In this document: positions 34,682 to 43,854 of the stretch, one piece after another
Position numbering within the stretch: position 1 is the stretch's first letter
Layout of the letters: each line of letters begins with the position of its first letter
Assembly (NCBI GenBank): GCA_942491555.1
Contig: CALOBN010000003.1
Span: 310,001 to 374,000, forward strand
Direction of reading: 5' to 3'
From: Marinihelvus sp942491555
GTDB taxonomy: Bacteria; Pseudomonadota; Gammaproteobacteria; Xanthomonadales; SZUA-36
Length of the DNA stretch: 64,000 bases
The notes under the pieces: model-generated
Told to the model about the DNA's origin: nothing
Database searches by the model: none
What the model saw: only the letters and a program-made list of their open reading frames with translations
Program-made: the position numbers and the translations under genes

Positions 34682-34807
34682 CCGTCTGGCGAGCCCGGGG
34701 GCTAGGGAAGCATCGCGGAAATCAGGTAAACTGGACCCCTGCACGCGAAGGCATGGCAATGAGGGGAAAAAAGGCATGCGGACGAACAATAAAAAGCGAA
34801 CAAGATC

Positions 34808-35254
34808 ATGAATGCTGACTCTACCGTCACCATCGGCAAGAACGCCACCTGCGATGTGCAGCTGGATGATCCGACCGTTTCCGGGCTGCATGCGCAGGCA
34901 CGCCTGGATGCAGGGCGTTTTCTGTGGGTGAGGGACGAGTCCTCGGCCCGGGGCATGTTTCTTAAACGTCATGACCACTGGGTCCGGGTCCGGCTGGTGT
35001 CTCTGTGTGTCGGCGATCTTCTGCGCTTTGGTAATGTTGAGGTCACCATCGATCAGATCAGCGGCCTGTATGACGACACCGTGGATGTACGCCTTGCACC
35101 GACGCCAGCCCCATCGCTGTTTGATAAGCAAACCGGCCGCTATACGCTGCGCAACAAGGATGATGAGCCAACCCTCAATACCCTGACCCGAAACACGCAG
35201 ACCGGTAAGGTTGAAGACAAGAACAAGGATAAGGACAAGGGCACAGACTCATGA
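34808..35254 (+). CDS. Small cytoplasmic FHA-domain protein, divergent
   Basis: A 148-residue protein without signal or membrane segment. Residues 8-90 follow the FHA pattern: T-I-G-K-N-A-T-C-D-V-Q-L-D-D-P-T-V-S-G-L-H-A, then a D-E-S-S-A-R-G-M-F stretch. The usual G-R becomes G-K, and S-R-x-H-A becomes S-G-L-H-A, so phosphothreonine binding may be weak or absent. The tail is lysine- and aspartate-rich and disordered. The last 4 bases overlap the channel gene. A 126-base gap separates it from the vWA genes; I see no promoter in that gap. Confidence 0.8.
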   Translation: MNADSTVTIGKNATCDVQLDDPTVSGLHAQARLDAGRFLWVRDESSARGMFLKRHDHWVRVRLVSLCVGDLLRFGNVEVTIDQISGLYDDTVDVRLAPTPAPSLFDKQTGRYTLRNKDDEPTLNTLTRNTQTGKVEDKNKDKDKGTDS

Positions 35255-36018
35255 GCCAGGTCAGCGAAGCCAAAATACGCATGATCACCCTGGCCATCAG
35301 CCTGGCCGCAGCGGTTCTGCTTATTGCCCTTCTCGCCAGGATTCTGCCGGAAACTGCCTCGACGATCCTGCTCGACATCAACCGCAGCACCTGGCCGTTT
35401 ACAGTTCAGAATATTCTCTGGCTGGCGTTCTTCGCCGGCCTGGGCGAAGTGTTTATTCGCTGGCGGGCCGGACTGATTGAAGAAAATCAGTTTGATCGGG
35501 AGTATCTACCCCGTGATGATGAAACCGTGTTACGGCCCGGCGACGACATGACCCCGATTTACCAGAAAGTGCGTAGCAGCCGCTATCGCCAGGTTTGCTT
35601 TTTGCCACGGCTGATCGAGCGACTGGTACTCAACTTCAACCTGAGCCGCTCGGTGGACCAGACCAATGCCCTGCTTAACTCCAGCCTTGAACTTTTCCTG
35701 CACGAACTGGATCTGCGCTACAACATCATTCGGTATATCACCTGGCTGATCCCGAGCCTGGGCTTTATCGGTACCGTCGTTGGCATCATGCTGGCGCTGA
35801 ATTTTGCCGGTGACCGGGCCAACGTTGAGAGCCCTGAGTTGCTCTACGAGGTGACCCAACGACTTGGTGTCGCTTTCAGCACAACACTGCTGGCTCTGAT
35901 CATGGCAGCGATCCTGGTTTTCCTCCAGAACCTTGTTCAGGGCAAAGAGGAAAAGACCCTCAACCAGGCCGGCCAGTACTGCCTGGATAATCTCATTAAC
36001 CGGTTGTACGCACGATGA
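35251..36018 (+). CDS. MotA/TolQ/ExbB-type proton channel protein, four helices
   Basis: A 255-residue inner-membrane protein. Helices are at about 11-33, 49-70, 162-183 and 203-230, with a roughly 90-residue cytoplasmic loop between the second and third, as in MotA rather than ExbB. I-P-S-L-G-F-I-G-T-V-V-G-I-M-L-A and L-G-V-A-F-S-T-T-L-L-A-L are the conserved channel-lining segments of the family. Its natural partners are the two vWA proteins with MotB-like helices encoded just upstream. No flagellar, Tol or TonB genes are nearby. Overlaps both neighbours by 4 bases. Confidence 0.88.
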   Translation: MSQVSEAKIRMITLAISLAAAVLLIALLARILPETASTILLDINRSTWPFTVQNILWLAFFAGLGEVFIRWRAGLIEENQFDREYLPRDDETVLRPGDDMTPIYQKVRSSRYRQVCFLPRLIERLVLNFNLSRSVDQTNALLNSSLELFLHELDLRYNIIRYITWLIPSLGFIGTVVGIMLALNFAGDRANVESPELLYEVTQRLGVAFSTTLLALIMAAILVFLQNLVQGKEEKTLNQAGQYCLDNLINRLYAR

Positions 36019-37379
36019 TCAGTGTCAGACAATGCCCGGCGCGGGTAACGAGCGCCATTGCGTCCATGCTGATGGCTTTACTCCTCTGGCCCGCCGCGGC
36101 CGGCGCACAGGGTCTGCCGACGCGCACGATCATGCCGGAAGAAGTCGTACTCGTGGTCAAGCGCACCGGCGAGGATTCGGTTGAGCCAACCACCGGCGTG
36201 GTCATTGGACGTGCGCCCAAGGGCGTGACACTGGTCGCGATACCTGCATCATTCCTGGCCGATGAATTGCCAGTCTTCGTTATGGATGTAGGTACCGACC
36301 TTCTCCTGGATGGTTTGCCGGCCGGGGTCTTTCGCCAGTCAGCGGAAAGCCCTCTGGCTGTCCTCGCTGTCGAAGGCATGCAGCGCAGAGCGATTACAGT
36401 GACGCTGAATCTTCCGGATGTGGCGCACGAGGTCCGCCTTGCAGCCTGGCCCCCGGCCGATATGATGGCATCCCGGGCGCCGCCTTACTGGATTCCGGTC
36501 GACGTGGCAGGAAAGCGCCCTGGTGAGTCCCAACAACTGGTGCAAAATTTTGTGGTACCCAATCTCACCGGTCCCCTGATCGACCTTTGTGGTCAATTGG
36601 CAGGCATGGTCCTGGCAAGCGGCGAGTCCGGCCCCGGCCTGGAGGCGGCGCCGCTAATCCTGTTAACTGACACCTTGTTGCGTGAGGCTGAAGCCTTGCA
36701 GCTCGAGTTACAACTTGAGGCCTGCGACCAGGTGGCACCGGCGGGTGGCATCGTCCTCTCAGCACCTTCCGGGAATGACGTCCGCAACAGCGGCACCAGC
36801 AGCAACCCGATCGACCGGCTTATGCAAGACGCCAATCTGGGCATCGGCGCACTGGTTTTCCTGCTGTCCGCAATCTTGAGTGGTTTGCTGTTCTGGTATC
36901 TTGTCAAACGCCGTGCAGAAGCCCAACGGCGTAAAAAGATCAGGCGGACCCTGGCCACGGAAACCATGACTTTTTCGGCAACCGGTATGCCCACCCGGGT
37001 CACCCGCGCGGACACCAAAACCTTTAATCCGGGTACCCGGCCACCAGGCACCAATGGCTGGTTACGAATCGAGGGCACACATGCCGATGGACGGCCATTG
37101 CGCGCAGTCACCGCCATAACGGAGGGTAAGTTCCAGGCAGTAATCGGACGCGCCGGCGTTGCCCTGTCGGCAGACGGCCCTGGCATCAGTCGCAAACATG
37201 CGGTGATCGTCAGCGAGGGCGGCCGGCTCACGATCAGTGATCTGGGTAGCCGCAACGGTACTTTCGTCAATGGGGTTCGATGCCAGCCCGACGAGGTCTT
37301 CTTTATCGAGCCGGGAGATAAAATACTCCTGGGAGCGGCACAAATAACGGTCACCCTCAAGCCGGTTCAGGACCTCTGA
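36015..37379 (+). CDS. Transmembrane FHA protein with a periplasmic trypsin-like (inactive) domain
   Basis: A 454-residue protein. Signal peptide to about 31 (ends A-A-A-G-A-Q), a periplasmic region of about 240 residues, a membrane helix at 276-297, a basic stop-transfer (K-R-R-A-E-A-Q-R-R-K-K), and a cytoplasmic FHA domain at about 365-450. The FHA is canonical: I-G-R-A, G-I-S-R-K-H-A-V-I, D-L-G-S-R-N-G-T-F-V-N-G. The first 90 periplasmic residues (G-V-V-I-G-R, L-V-A-I-P-A-S-F, then L-A-V-L-A-V) loosely resemble a trypsin-like barrel without Ser, His or Asp motifs; that reading is tentative. Overlaps the channel gene by 4 bases. Confidence 0.82.
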   Translation: MISVRQCPARVTSAIASMLMALLLWPAAAGAQGLPTRTIMPEEVVLVVKRTGEDSVEPTTGVVIGRAPKGVTLVAIPASFLADELPVFVMDVGTDLLLDGLPAGVFRQSAESPLAVLAVEGMQRRAITVTLNLPDVAHEVRLAAWPPADMMASRAPPYWIPVDVAGKRPGESQQLVQNFVVPNLTGPLIDLCGQLAGMVLASGESGPGLEAAPLILLTDTLLREAEALQLELQLEACDQVAPAGGIVLSAPSGNDVRNSGTSSNPIDRLMQDANLGIGALVFLLSAILSGLLFWYLVKRRAEAQRRKKIRRTLATETMTFSATGMPTRVTRADTKTFNPGTRPPGTNGWLRIEGTHADGRPLRAVTAITEGKFQAVIGRAGVALSADGPGISRKHAVIVSEGGRLTISDLGSRNGTFVNGVRCQPDEVFFIEPGDKILLGAAQITVTLKPVQDL

Positions 37380-37380
37380 G

Positions 37381-39783
37381 GTGAAGCCGCTCTCCCCGGG
37401 TCTGCAGGTCGAGGGCCTGCAGGTTCAGGCGCTATTGGCTCGTTTGCCTCACGGATTTGTCTACCAGGTCACTGACAAGGCCCTGGGGCGCGCCTTTGAA
37501 CTCGAGGAGTTCGCTCCGGGGGATTCGCTGGCGATTCGCCGGGAGTCTGGCGATATCGAGCCCGCAGCGGATGCCGGGCAAGCTTTTGAAGCCAATCGGG
37601 AACTGTTTCTTGAGGCGGCCCGTCTCAAGAGCAGGCTGGACAACCCTGCCCTGCCCCAGGTGCTGCGCGTCATCGAGGCTCATGGCACCGTCTACGCCCT
37701 GCGCCCGGCACGCGAAGGACGGCCGGTGGCAGCGCTGCGCAAGGACGGCAAGGTCGCCTCAAGAGCGCATGTGCGCGAGGCACTGGCCACGCTGGCTGAC
37801 GGACTGCAGGCGCTGCATGACAGCGCCAGGGTACACGGCGGACTGAACACGGACGAAGTCTGGCTGGACGCACAAGGTCGCCCGTATCTCAAAACGCTTG
37901 GCATGGCCGAGGGCATGACGCCAAAAAGTGCAGATCCGGATAACCCCGCGACCGCGCCGGAGGCACTCCAACCAGACTCTGAAATCACGCCGCGCTCTGA
38001 CTGCTACAGTCTTGCCGCGACCTTACTGGAATGGCTCAGCGGCGAGGCCCCGCCGCCGGCCCGCCAGCGTCTGGATGCCCTTGCCGGGGGCGGACAAGAC
38101 CCCCTGGACCTGATTACCCTGCGCCGTGAGGGTGGCATGGGCGATCTGCTCTCCCAGGCGCTTGAGCTGGATCCGGACAACCGTCCTGAGCGTATCGCAA
38201 GCTGGGCCGAATCGCTCAGTGGTATCGATGCCCGTCTGAGCATGCTGAAAGAGGCGCAGGATGCACCGGAAGTGGCGGAACGTCGGCCCTGGGGTCCCCT
38301 GGCGATCGGTAGCCTGGTCACGGTATTGATGATTGCCGCCGGCATCTTTCTCATAAGCAACCAGGAACTGCCTTTCGACGACTGGTTTCAAGACATCGAC
38401 ATGGGTGAGGAGCGTGATCGCGGACCGCGGGCGCTGGCGCCAACTGATGAGGAAGAAGCCCGCTGGAATGCCGCGCTGGATGCAGACACCCTGCTCGGCT
38501 ACCGCCAGTTCATGGAGGACTTTCCACGCTCCGTGTTTGGCAATCAGGCCCAGTTACAGATTGACATACTTGATGAGCGGGCCTGGGAAACGTTATCTGC
38601 CGAAGATACTCGGCCCGCCTATGTCGATTATCTTGAAGACTTCCCGACCGGCTTGCATCAGGCCGACGCGCTGCGGCGTATCGAAGCGATTGATGAGGAA
38701 ATTGCCCGTCTCGAGCGCGAGCGGCTGGAACGCGAACGCCTGGATAATGAAGCGTGGACAGCGGCCCGCGATGAGCGAACGATCGAAAGCATGCAGGGCT
38801 ATATCAATGAGTGGCCGGCCGGCTTACATATCGACGAGGCGCAAAAAATCCGTCGTCAACTCAGCGACCAGGTCAATGATGACAAGGCCATGGCAACCGC
38901 GCGTCAGCTGGACACTAAAGCATCGTACCGGGCTTACATCGACGCGTTTCCCCAGGGACAGCACATCACTGAGGCCCTGGAATCAATAGACCGGCTTACG
39001 CTGACCCCGGGGAAACCATTTCGTGACTGCCCGGTTTGTCCTGAGCTTCGCGTCATGCCCATCGGTGCTTTCGCCCAGGGTGCTACTGACGACGACCCGC
39101 TGGCCCTTGCCCAGGAGCGACCACAGCGCCTGGTCAGCATTACCCGGCCGTTTGCCGTGGGTATTTACGAGGTGACCATGGGCCAATGGGATGCCTGCGT
39201 TGAGGCAGGTGGCTGCAGTAACCGCCCTTCAGATAACGGCTGGGGCCGGGGTGACCGGCCCGTCATCATGGTAAGTTGGAACGATGCTCAGGAATACGTT
39301 GCCTGGCTTAGTGCAAAAACGGGTGAGACCTATCGCCTGCCGAGCGAGAGTGAGTGGGAATACTTCGCCCGCGCGGATGCACGCGGCCCGTGGCCGGACG
39401 GTGACCCTGCGGCTATCTGCACGTTCGGCAATATTGCGGGTACTGAGACCGGCTTTGACTGGCAGCATGACGCCTGCGGGGACTCAGTGGCCGTCGGCAC
39501 GGTTCCCGTTGGCGTTTTCCCGCCCAATCGGGCCGGACTGTTCGACGTAATTGGTAATGTGGCGGAGTGGACCGCAGACTGTCTGAACCTGTCCTATCTT
39601 GATGCGCCGACAGACGGCAGTGCCTGGACCCGCGGCATCTGCTCATCACACATGACGCGGGGCGGATCGTGGGTGACGGGCAGTCGTGACATCCGCCTGT
39701 CTTCCCGTTTCAACCTGAAAAATGGCGACCGGAACGATTTCACCGGTTTCAGGGTCGTAAGAGAGATCAGGGAACAGGAATAA
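37381..39783 (+). CDS. Pseudokinase - membrane helix - repeat - SUMF1-like protein
   Basis: An 800-residue fusion with GTG start 1 base after the preceding stop. Residues 1-290 align to a Ser/Thr kinase by pattern, but all catalytic marks are gone: the ATP lysine is E42, HRD reads H152-G-G, DFG reads T172-L-G. A membrane helix lies at 304-325. The periplasmic part has four repeats of about 40 residues (W-x-A-A, then Y-x-x-Y-x-x-x-F-P-x-G, then A-x-x-x-I), about 355-545, then a SUMF1/FGE-like domain (E-V-T-M-G-Q-W-D-A-C, L-P-S-E-S-E-W-E-Y-F, R-G-G-S-W, G-F-R-V-V-R). The cysteines after RGGSW that formylglycine-generating enzymes need are absent, so the domain is probably a binding module. Confidence 0.85.
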   Translation: MKPLSPGLQVEGLQVQALLARLPHGFVYQVTDKALGRAFELEEFAPGDSLAIRRESGDIEPAADAGQAFEANRELFLEAARLKSRLDNPALPQVLRVIEAHGTVYALRPAREGRPVAALRKDGKVASRAHVREALATLADGLQALHDSARVHGGLNTDEVWLDAQGRPYLKTLGMAEGMTPKSADPDNPATAPEALQPDSEITPRSDCYSLAATLLEWLSGEAPPPARQRLDALAGGGQDPLDLITLRREGGMGDLLSQALELDPDNRPERIASWAESLSGIDARLSMLKEAQDAPEVAERRPWGPLAIGSLVTVLMIAAGIFLISNQELPFDDWFQDIDMGEERDRGPRALAPTDEEEARWNAALDADTLLGYRQFMEDFPRSVFGNQAQLQIDILDERAWETLSAEDTRPAYVDYLEDFPTGLHQADALRRIEAIDEEIARLERERLERERLDNEAWTAARDERTIESMQGYINEWPAGLHIDEAQKIRRQLSDQVNDDKAMATARQLDTKASYRAYIDAFPQGQHITEALESIDRLTLTPGKPFRDCPVCPELRVMPIGAFAQGATDDDPLALAQERPQRLVSITRPFAVGIYEVTMGQWDACVEAGGCSNRPSDNGWGRGDRPVIMVSWNDAQEYVAWLSAKTGETYRLPSESEWEYFARADARGPWPDGDPAAICTFGNIAGTETGFDWQHDACGDSVAVGTVPVGVFPPNRAGLFDVIGNVAEWTADCLNLSYLDAPTDGSAWTRGICSSHMTRGGSWVTGSRDIRLSSRFNLKNGDRNDFTGFRVVREIREQE

Positions 39784-39785
39784 AG

Positions 39786-41087
39786 ATGTTGGCAACCTGC
39801 ACCAGACTCACAGGCATTTTGCACACGCTGTTATGCGCCGTGTTTTGCGGTCTGCTGATGGCGTTGCCTGCGATCGCCCAGGATAATGGCAGCGCCGAAC
39901 CGGACCCGGATGATCTGAGTCGTGAAACGGACATCAGCGAAGACAACTATCGCCGTTACATGGAGCTTAAAGACCCACGGCTGGAACGTCCTGCCTTTCC
40001 TGCCACCGTCTTCAAGCCACCCTCCAGCCTGGAGAAAATGGCTCAGCTGCCGGAAAGCTCGCAAAAACATCTGCGCAACCAGTTGCGCGGCATCATCCTG
40101 CAAAGCGGACCCTGGACTCCGGCAGAACCGGAGCGCGAATATCGCTTTGTCCCCAGCGCAGAGGCGCAGCAGGATGCAACACTATTGCGCGCTGAGGCCG
40201 AGGCCTGGATTGAGCTGGTCGGTGAATACCACGAACGTGAAGCTGAAAGCCTGGCCAGTGAGAACGGCCAGCGCAGCCAACCAGGTTCAGCAGCCACAGG
40301 CAACGAGCCCGGGGAACCCCCGGCACAAGACGCCACTGGCACCACCGGCAGTTCGTCCGCAAATCAAGCCCAACAACAGGCCATGGCCGGAGGACCCGGA
40401 AGCAGCAATACGGGCGAATCTGAATCCGGAGAATCGGGTGCCGGCCAGAACCCGACCAACGGTGGCCGGCAGGGCCAGGGTCAATCAGGACAAAGCGGGC
40501 GCTCCGCCAGCTCAAGCAGTTCCGACAGCTCACCCGGCCGGCAGGCGCAGCGCGATAACGGGCAGAGCCCCGGATTGGGACAACCTGACGCCATCAGCAC
40601 CGAGGGCGTTGCGCAAAGCGCGTCAGAGCTGCTAAAAAACCGTGGCCTGGGCCAGGATGGCCCCAGTGAAGCACCGCCCAAATATACCGATGAGGCAGCT
40701 GGCACAGGCGCGGCTGGGCGCTGGGGATCTGAATATCTTTCCATGCTTCCGGAGCTGAGGACGACTGATGCTGCGAGCGGGCAAACAGGGCCGGCACGAG
40801 CGACACCCAATGTTCTGGAAGCCCCTGACGTCGCTCCACCCATGGCCGACCCGCAACAGCCGGGAACGCTGACGATTGAGCAGCTCCGTGAGGTACAGGG
40901 CGTGACCGCGAGGCGTCCGGCCGAAGGTGATGACTCCATGAACAGCCCGTGGAATTGGAACTTTCAGAACGAAGCAGATGGGGCTTTGGGTCAACCGTCT
41001 TTGGAAACCGTCACGCCAGACAGCGAACCAGAACCTGAGCCTGAATCTGAACCCGGGCCTGAAACGGAAACACCACCGCCAGCATAA
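39786..41087 (+). CDS. Secreted low-complexity protein, function unknown
   Basis: A 433-residue protein with a signal peptide (about 1-31, ends A-I-A-Q). Residues 50-150 are ordered-looking (Y-R-R-Y-M-E-L-K-D-P-R-L-E-R-P), with P-W-T-P-A-E-P-E-R-E-Y-R-F-V-P. From about 155 it becomes Gly/Ser/Gln-rich and disordered, and it ends in an acidic Pro-Glu run (P-E-P-E-P-E-S-E-P). The ATG at 39786 lies 3 bases after the previous stop, so it belongs to the operon. I do not recognise it. Such proteins may be tethers or matrix components. Converges with the next minus-strand gene. Confidence 0.75.
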   Translation: MLATCTRLTGILHTLLCAVFCGLLMALPAIAQDNGSAEPDPDDLSRETDISEDNYRRYMELKDPRLERPAFPATVFKPPSSLEKMAQLPESSQKHLRNQLRGIILQSGPWTPAEPEREYRFVPSAEAQQDATLLRAEAEAWIELVGEYHEREAESLASENGQRSQPGSAATGNEPGEPPAQDATGTTGSSSANQAQQQAMAGGPGSSNTGESESGESGAGQNPTNGGRQGQGQSGQSGRSASSSSSDSSPGRQAQRDNGQSPGLGQPDAISTEGVAQSASELLKNRGLGQDGPSEAPPKYTDEAAGTGAAGRWGSEYLSMLPELRTTDAASGQTGPARATPNVLEAPDVAPPMADPQQPGTLTIEQLREVQGVTARRPAEGDDSMNSPWNWNFQNEADGALGQPSLETVTPDSEPEPEPESEPGPETETPPPA

Positions 41088-41095
41088 ACCGCGTA

Positions 41096-41869
41096 TCAGC
41101 GATTTGGCTGAGACTCCATCAGCACCATATTGCGCAGCATTTCCTCCGTTAATTCGCCCGCTTTCGGGTCAAATTGCCCTTCCGGCATATAGATAAGCTC
41201 GGCGGATCGTATGCGTCGATCAAACGTCCCTGAGTTGGTCTCATCATCAAACATGCGCTGATAGGCATCGAGCTTGCCACCCACCGAGGCGATGGCCTGA
41301 CCCGTTAGCGCATCCAGTGCCTGTTTGAACTCCACATACTCCAGCGCATTACGCAACACCACGGTCTGCTGCCGATAGCGCCCGGAGGCTTCCAGTGCGG
41401 CATCACCAAGACCGGCATAGACCATGCCGTCTGCGATGGCCTGCCGGATCAGGATGGTGTCTTCATCCAGCCTGCGCCGGTCCGCGTTTTCCAGCACAAA
41501 ACTGTCACCTTCCAGGCTTGCAAGTCTGGCCCGGATCGCCTGCTCATTGTCCCGCACAAACCGGAACAACTGCTCGGCACCGGCCAGCAGACTGGCCTGG
41601 TCCACAATGCGGGCCAGGGGCGTGGTGTAGTCATCCGGCCGGAAAGGCGCAGCATCAGGCCGTTCCAGGGCCAGCGGCGCGAGCACCTCCAGCATATTGT
41701 CGTCAACACCGGCAGAAACCAGCAGCATCAGACTGAGCTGACGGTATTGCTCTTCAGGTGGCTGGGCTTCAATGGCAGAAAACTGCAGATCGGCACCCGC
41801 AGGCATTGTCCAGGTGAGGACAAGCAGCAACAGCCACATTAAAGTCGCTCGAATGCCCGCGCGCCTCAT
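41096..41869 (-). CDS. Secreted helical protein, function unknown
   Basis: A 257-residue protein with a signal peptide (about 1-26, ends P-A-G-A). The remainder is predicted mostly helical, rich in Leu, Ala, Asp and Glu, with no cysteines in the mature part and no motif I recognise. Its ATG overlaps the upstream MORN lipoprotein gene by 4 bases, so the two form a unit convergent to the vWA/FHA operon. Its link to that system is only positional. Confidence 0.7.
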   Translation of the reverse strand: MRRAGIRATLMWLLLLVLTWTMPAGADLQFSAIEAQPPEEQYRQLSLMLLVSAGVDDNMLEVLAPLALERPDAAPFRPDDYTTPLARIVDQASLLAGAEQLFRFVRDNEQAIRARLASLEGDSFVLENADRRRLDEDTILIRQAIADGMVYAGLGDAALEASGRYRQQTVVLRNALEYVEFKQALDALTGQAIASVGGKLDAYQRMFDDETNSGTFDRRIRSAELIYMPEGQFDPKAGELTEEMLRNMVLMESQPNR

Positions 41870-43854
41870 GGATTGAACACCTCGATGGTTGCATCAACAC
41901 CGGCAAAGCCGAAACTGTTGCGTTCACCCGGGTCGGCACGGCCCACATCCTCACCGGCCACGAAACGCCGCCAACGCGGCACCTGTCCCGGCAGCTCAAT
42001 ACGCACCTCGCCATCGGGCAAGCCTTCTGCGAACCCCCCTTCAAAGTAACTTGCACCATCGAAAGCATTGCGCCGGACAATCATGGAGCCCCTGCCCCAT
42101 GCCAGGCCTTCACGCGCATCACCCACGTACTCGATGGATGAACCATTGGCATCAGCAATGACGCCGTAACCACGCCCCTCCGCACGACCCGCCTTGCAGG
42201 CGCCGTACCAGCGGCCGCGTTGCTGCGAGGACGGATGCGAAAACCGGCAACGGTCATCACTCTCCACGGCCAGGGACCGCACCCGGGATTGATAAAGCGT
42301 GAGCGTCTTGTTGCGGAACTCGGTAAAACCACGGGCCGTTATCAGTTCTTTTGACTCCAGCCACTCAGCCTGTACCGACATCTGGCGCTCGAAGGTCGGC
42401 GCCATGCGCGCAATGAAATATTCGTTGACCTCTTCAGATTCGGCCCGGGTGTCCAGGGTCTGATTCAGGGCCCATACGGAACCCAGCAGTGATACACCGG
42501 AAAATGCCGCGACCGCTGCGGCACTGGCAGTGGTACTTACCGTTGCACCATAAACGGACCCGGCCAGTGCCAGGGCCGCGACAGCCGTGGTCACATTCTG
42601 CCTGCGCGCCAACCGCCGGCGCTCCTCCAGCATGCGGTATTCAGCGGCAATGATCTTGCGCATCTTGATGCCAAAATCTCCCGTGAAGGTTCCGGCGTAA
42701 ATGCTCTCGGACTGGGCCGACAGAAAAGCCCGCTCCGCGGCGACCAGCGCGTCTGCCAGCTGCAGGCGGGCGCGCACACTCTCATCCTCGGACTGCAGGA
42801 AAAACACGCGCGCCAACTCAGGATCAAAACGCGCCAGGGCGCTTTGCCGTGCAAAAAACGTGGCGCGCTCGTGATCCACTTCACTGAGGAGCTCGACGAT
42901 CCGTGAAGCGGCGCCATCGGCAAAATCAACCGCAAAGGGGTGCAGGGCTTCGCCGCTTTCTATCAATGCCACAAGCTCTTGATTCATTTGTATTTTCTCA
43001 AGTGGATATTGCTCCACCGAGAAGTCGCCGGCGCCCCGGCTGGCAGGCGCACGGACCGGTATGGCAAGGCCGGGCTGATCACGCTCGTTGAGAAAGGCGA
43101 TAAAGTCCAGGGAAGATCCGCTGCGCTCGGGAACGCCATTCATGCGCGCCTGTAACTGGCGGTCAACGGTGACCGCGGACTGGCGCCAGGCTGCGCCCAT
43201 CAGGGGCTCACTGGCAATCAGTAATCCATTGAGCGGTGGCTTTGCCCAACGACTGCTTTTCACAACCACCAGCGGTGTCACCAGGTCGCCAAAAGTCACC
43301 GGCGGCTCATCCATCATCTCGGTGACGTCCGGGAAGGAGTAGATGTTGAAATCAAGGGTGAGGACGGTCGGCACCTGTTCCGAGGCCAGGATCGGACGGC
43401 TGTGCAGACCCTCGGCTTCGCTCCACAGGATAATGTGGGGTGACAGCAATACCTGGCCCTCTGGAAGCCGTTGCTTCAGGGACTGGTACAGGGTCATCGC
43501 AAAATAGCTGGACTTCGAGATGATGGACTGCGCCATGCGTTCGGTCTGGGGCTTGCCGAACTGCGTGTAAGGCACCACACCACCGATGCTCTGGACGGCA
43601 AACGAGCTCACATAAAGAGACTCGGCCTCAGCATGAATCATGGCCGGGTAACGTATCACTACCAGGGCTGTGGAGTCTGAGCTTTGGGCCTCGTTGGCCG
43701 ACGGTTCTTCGACCGCAACCGCGGAACTGCGAAACACCGAGCGGTCGATCCCCTTGGCCGTACCTGCACAACCACTGATCAGCAGCGTACAACTGACCAA
43801 TAGCAGCAATGCGCTCAGGGATTCTCGAGAATAGGTTTTGACATTGCGGAGCAT
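41866..43854 (-). CDS. Outer-envelope lipoprotein with MORN-like C-terminus
   Basis: A 662-residue protein with a lipobox (L-I-S-G-C at about 29), so it should be lipidated. Residues 30-400 contain no domain I can name; a long hydrophobic Ala/Ser/Val-rich stretch follows at about 418-465 (glycine-zipper-like). The last 120 residues hold MORN-type repeats (G-R-W-Y-G-A-C-K-x-G-x-x-E-G-R-G-Y-G; Y-F-E-G-G-F-x-E-G-L-P-D-G). The stop overlaps the next gene by 4 bases. Proteins with MORN repeats often bind membranes or serve as scaffolds. Divergent from the TPR gene at 44.2 kb. Confidence 0.72.
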   Translation of the reverse strand: MLRNVKTYSRESLSALLLLVSCTLLISGCAGTAKGIDRSVFRSSAVAVEEPSANEAQSSDSTALVVIRYPAMIHAEAESLYVSSFAVQSIGGVVPYTQFGKPQTERMAQSIISKSSYFAMTLYQSLKQRLPEGQVLLSPHIILWSEAEGLHSRPILASEQVPTVLTLDFNIYSFPDVTEMMDEPPVTFGDLVTPLVVVKSSRWAKPPLNGLLIASEPLMGAAWRQSAVTVDRQLQARMNGVPERSGSSLDFIAFLNERDQPGLAIPVRAPASRGAGDFSVEQYPLEKIQMNQELVALIESGEALHPFAVDFADGAASRIVELLSEVDHERATFFARQSALARFDPELARVFFLQSEDESVRARLQLADALVAAERAFLSAQSESIYAGTFTGDFGIKMRKIIAAEYRMLEERRRLARRQNVTTAVAALALAGSVYGATVSTTASAAAVAAFSGVSLLGSVWALNQTLDTRAESEEVNEYFIARMAPTFERQMSVQAEWLESKELITARGFTEFRNKTLTLYQSRVRSLAVESDDRCRFSHPSSQQRGRWYGACKAGRAEGRGYGVIADANGSSIEYVGDAREGLAWGRGSMIVRRNAFDGASYFEGGFAEGLPDGEVRIELPGQVPRWRRFVAGEDVGRADPGERNSFGFAGVDATIEVFNP

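Noticed and set aside
32817..39783. Zorya-type anti-phage defence system
   Set aside because: The channel and MotB-like helices resemble ZorA/ZorB, but there is no ZorC/D/E, no helicase or nuclease, and the partner has a vWA in place of a peptidoglycan-binding domain.
34808..39783. Type VI secretion regulatory genes (FHA and kinase)
   Set aside because: No sheath, baseplate, ClpV or IcmF-like genes are present in the window.
37381..39783. Active formylglycine-generating enzyme or active kinase
   Set aside because: The SUMF1 part lacks the cysteines after RGGSW, and the kinase part lacks ATP lysine, HRD and DFG.
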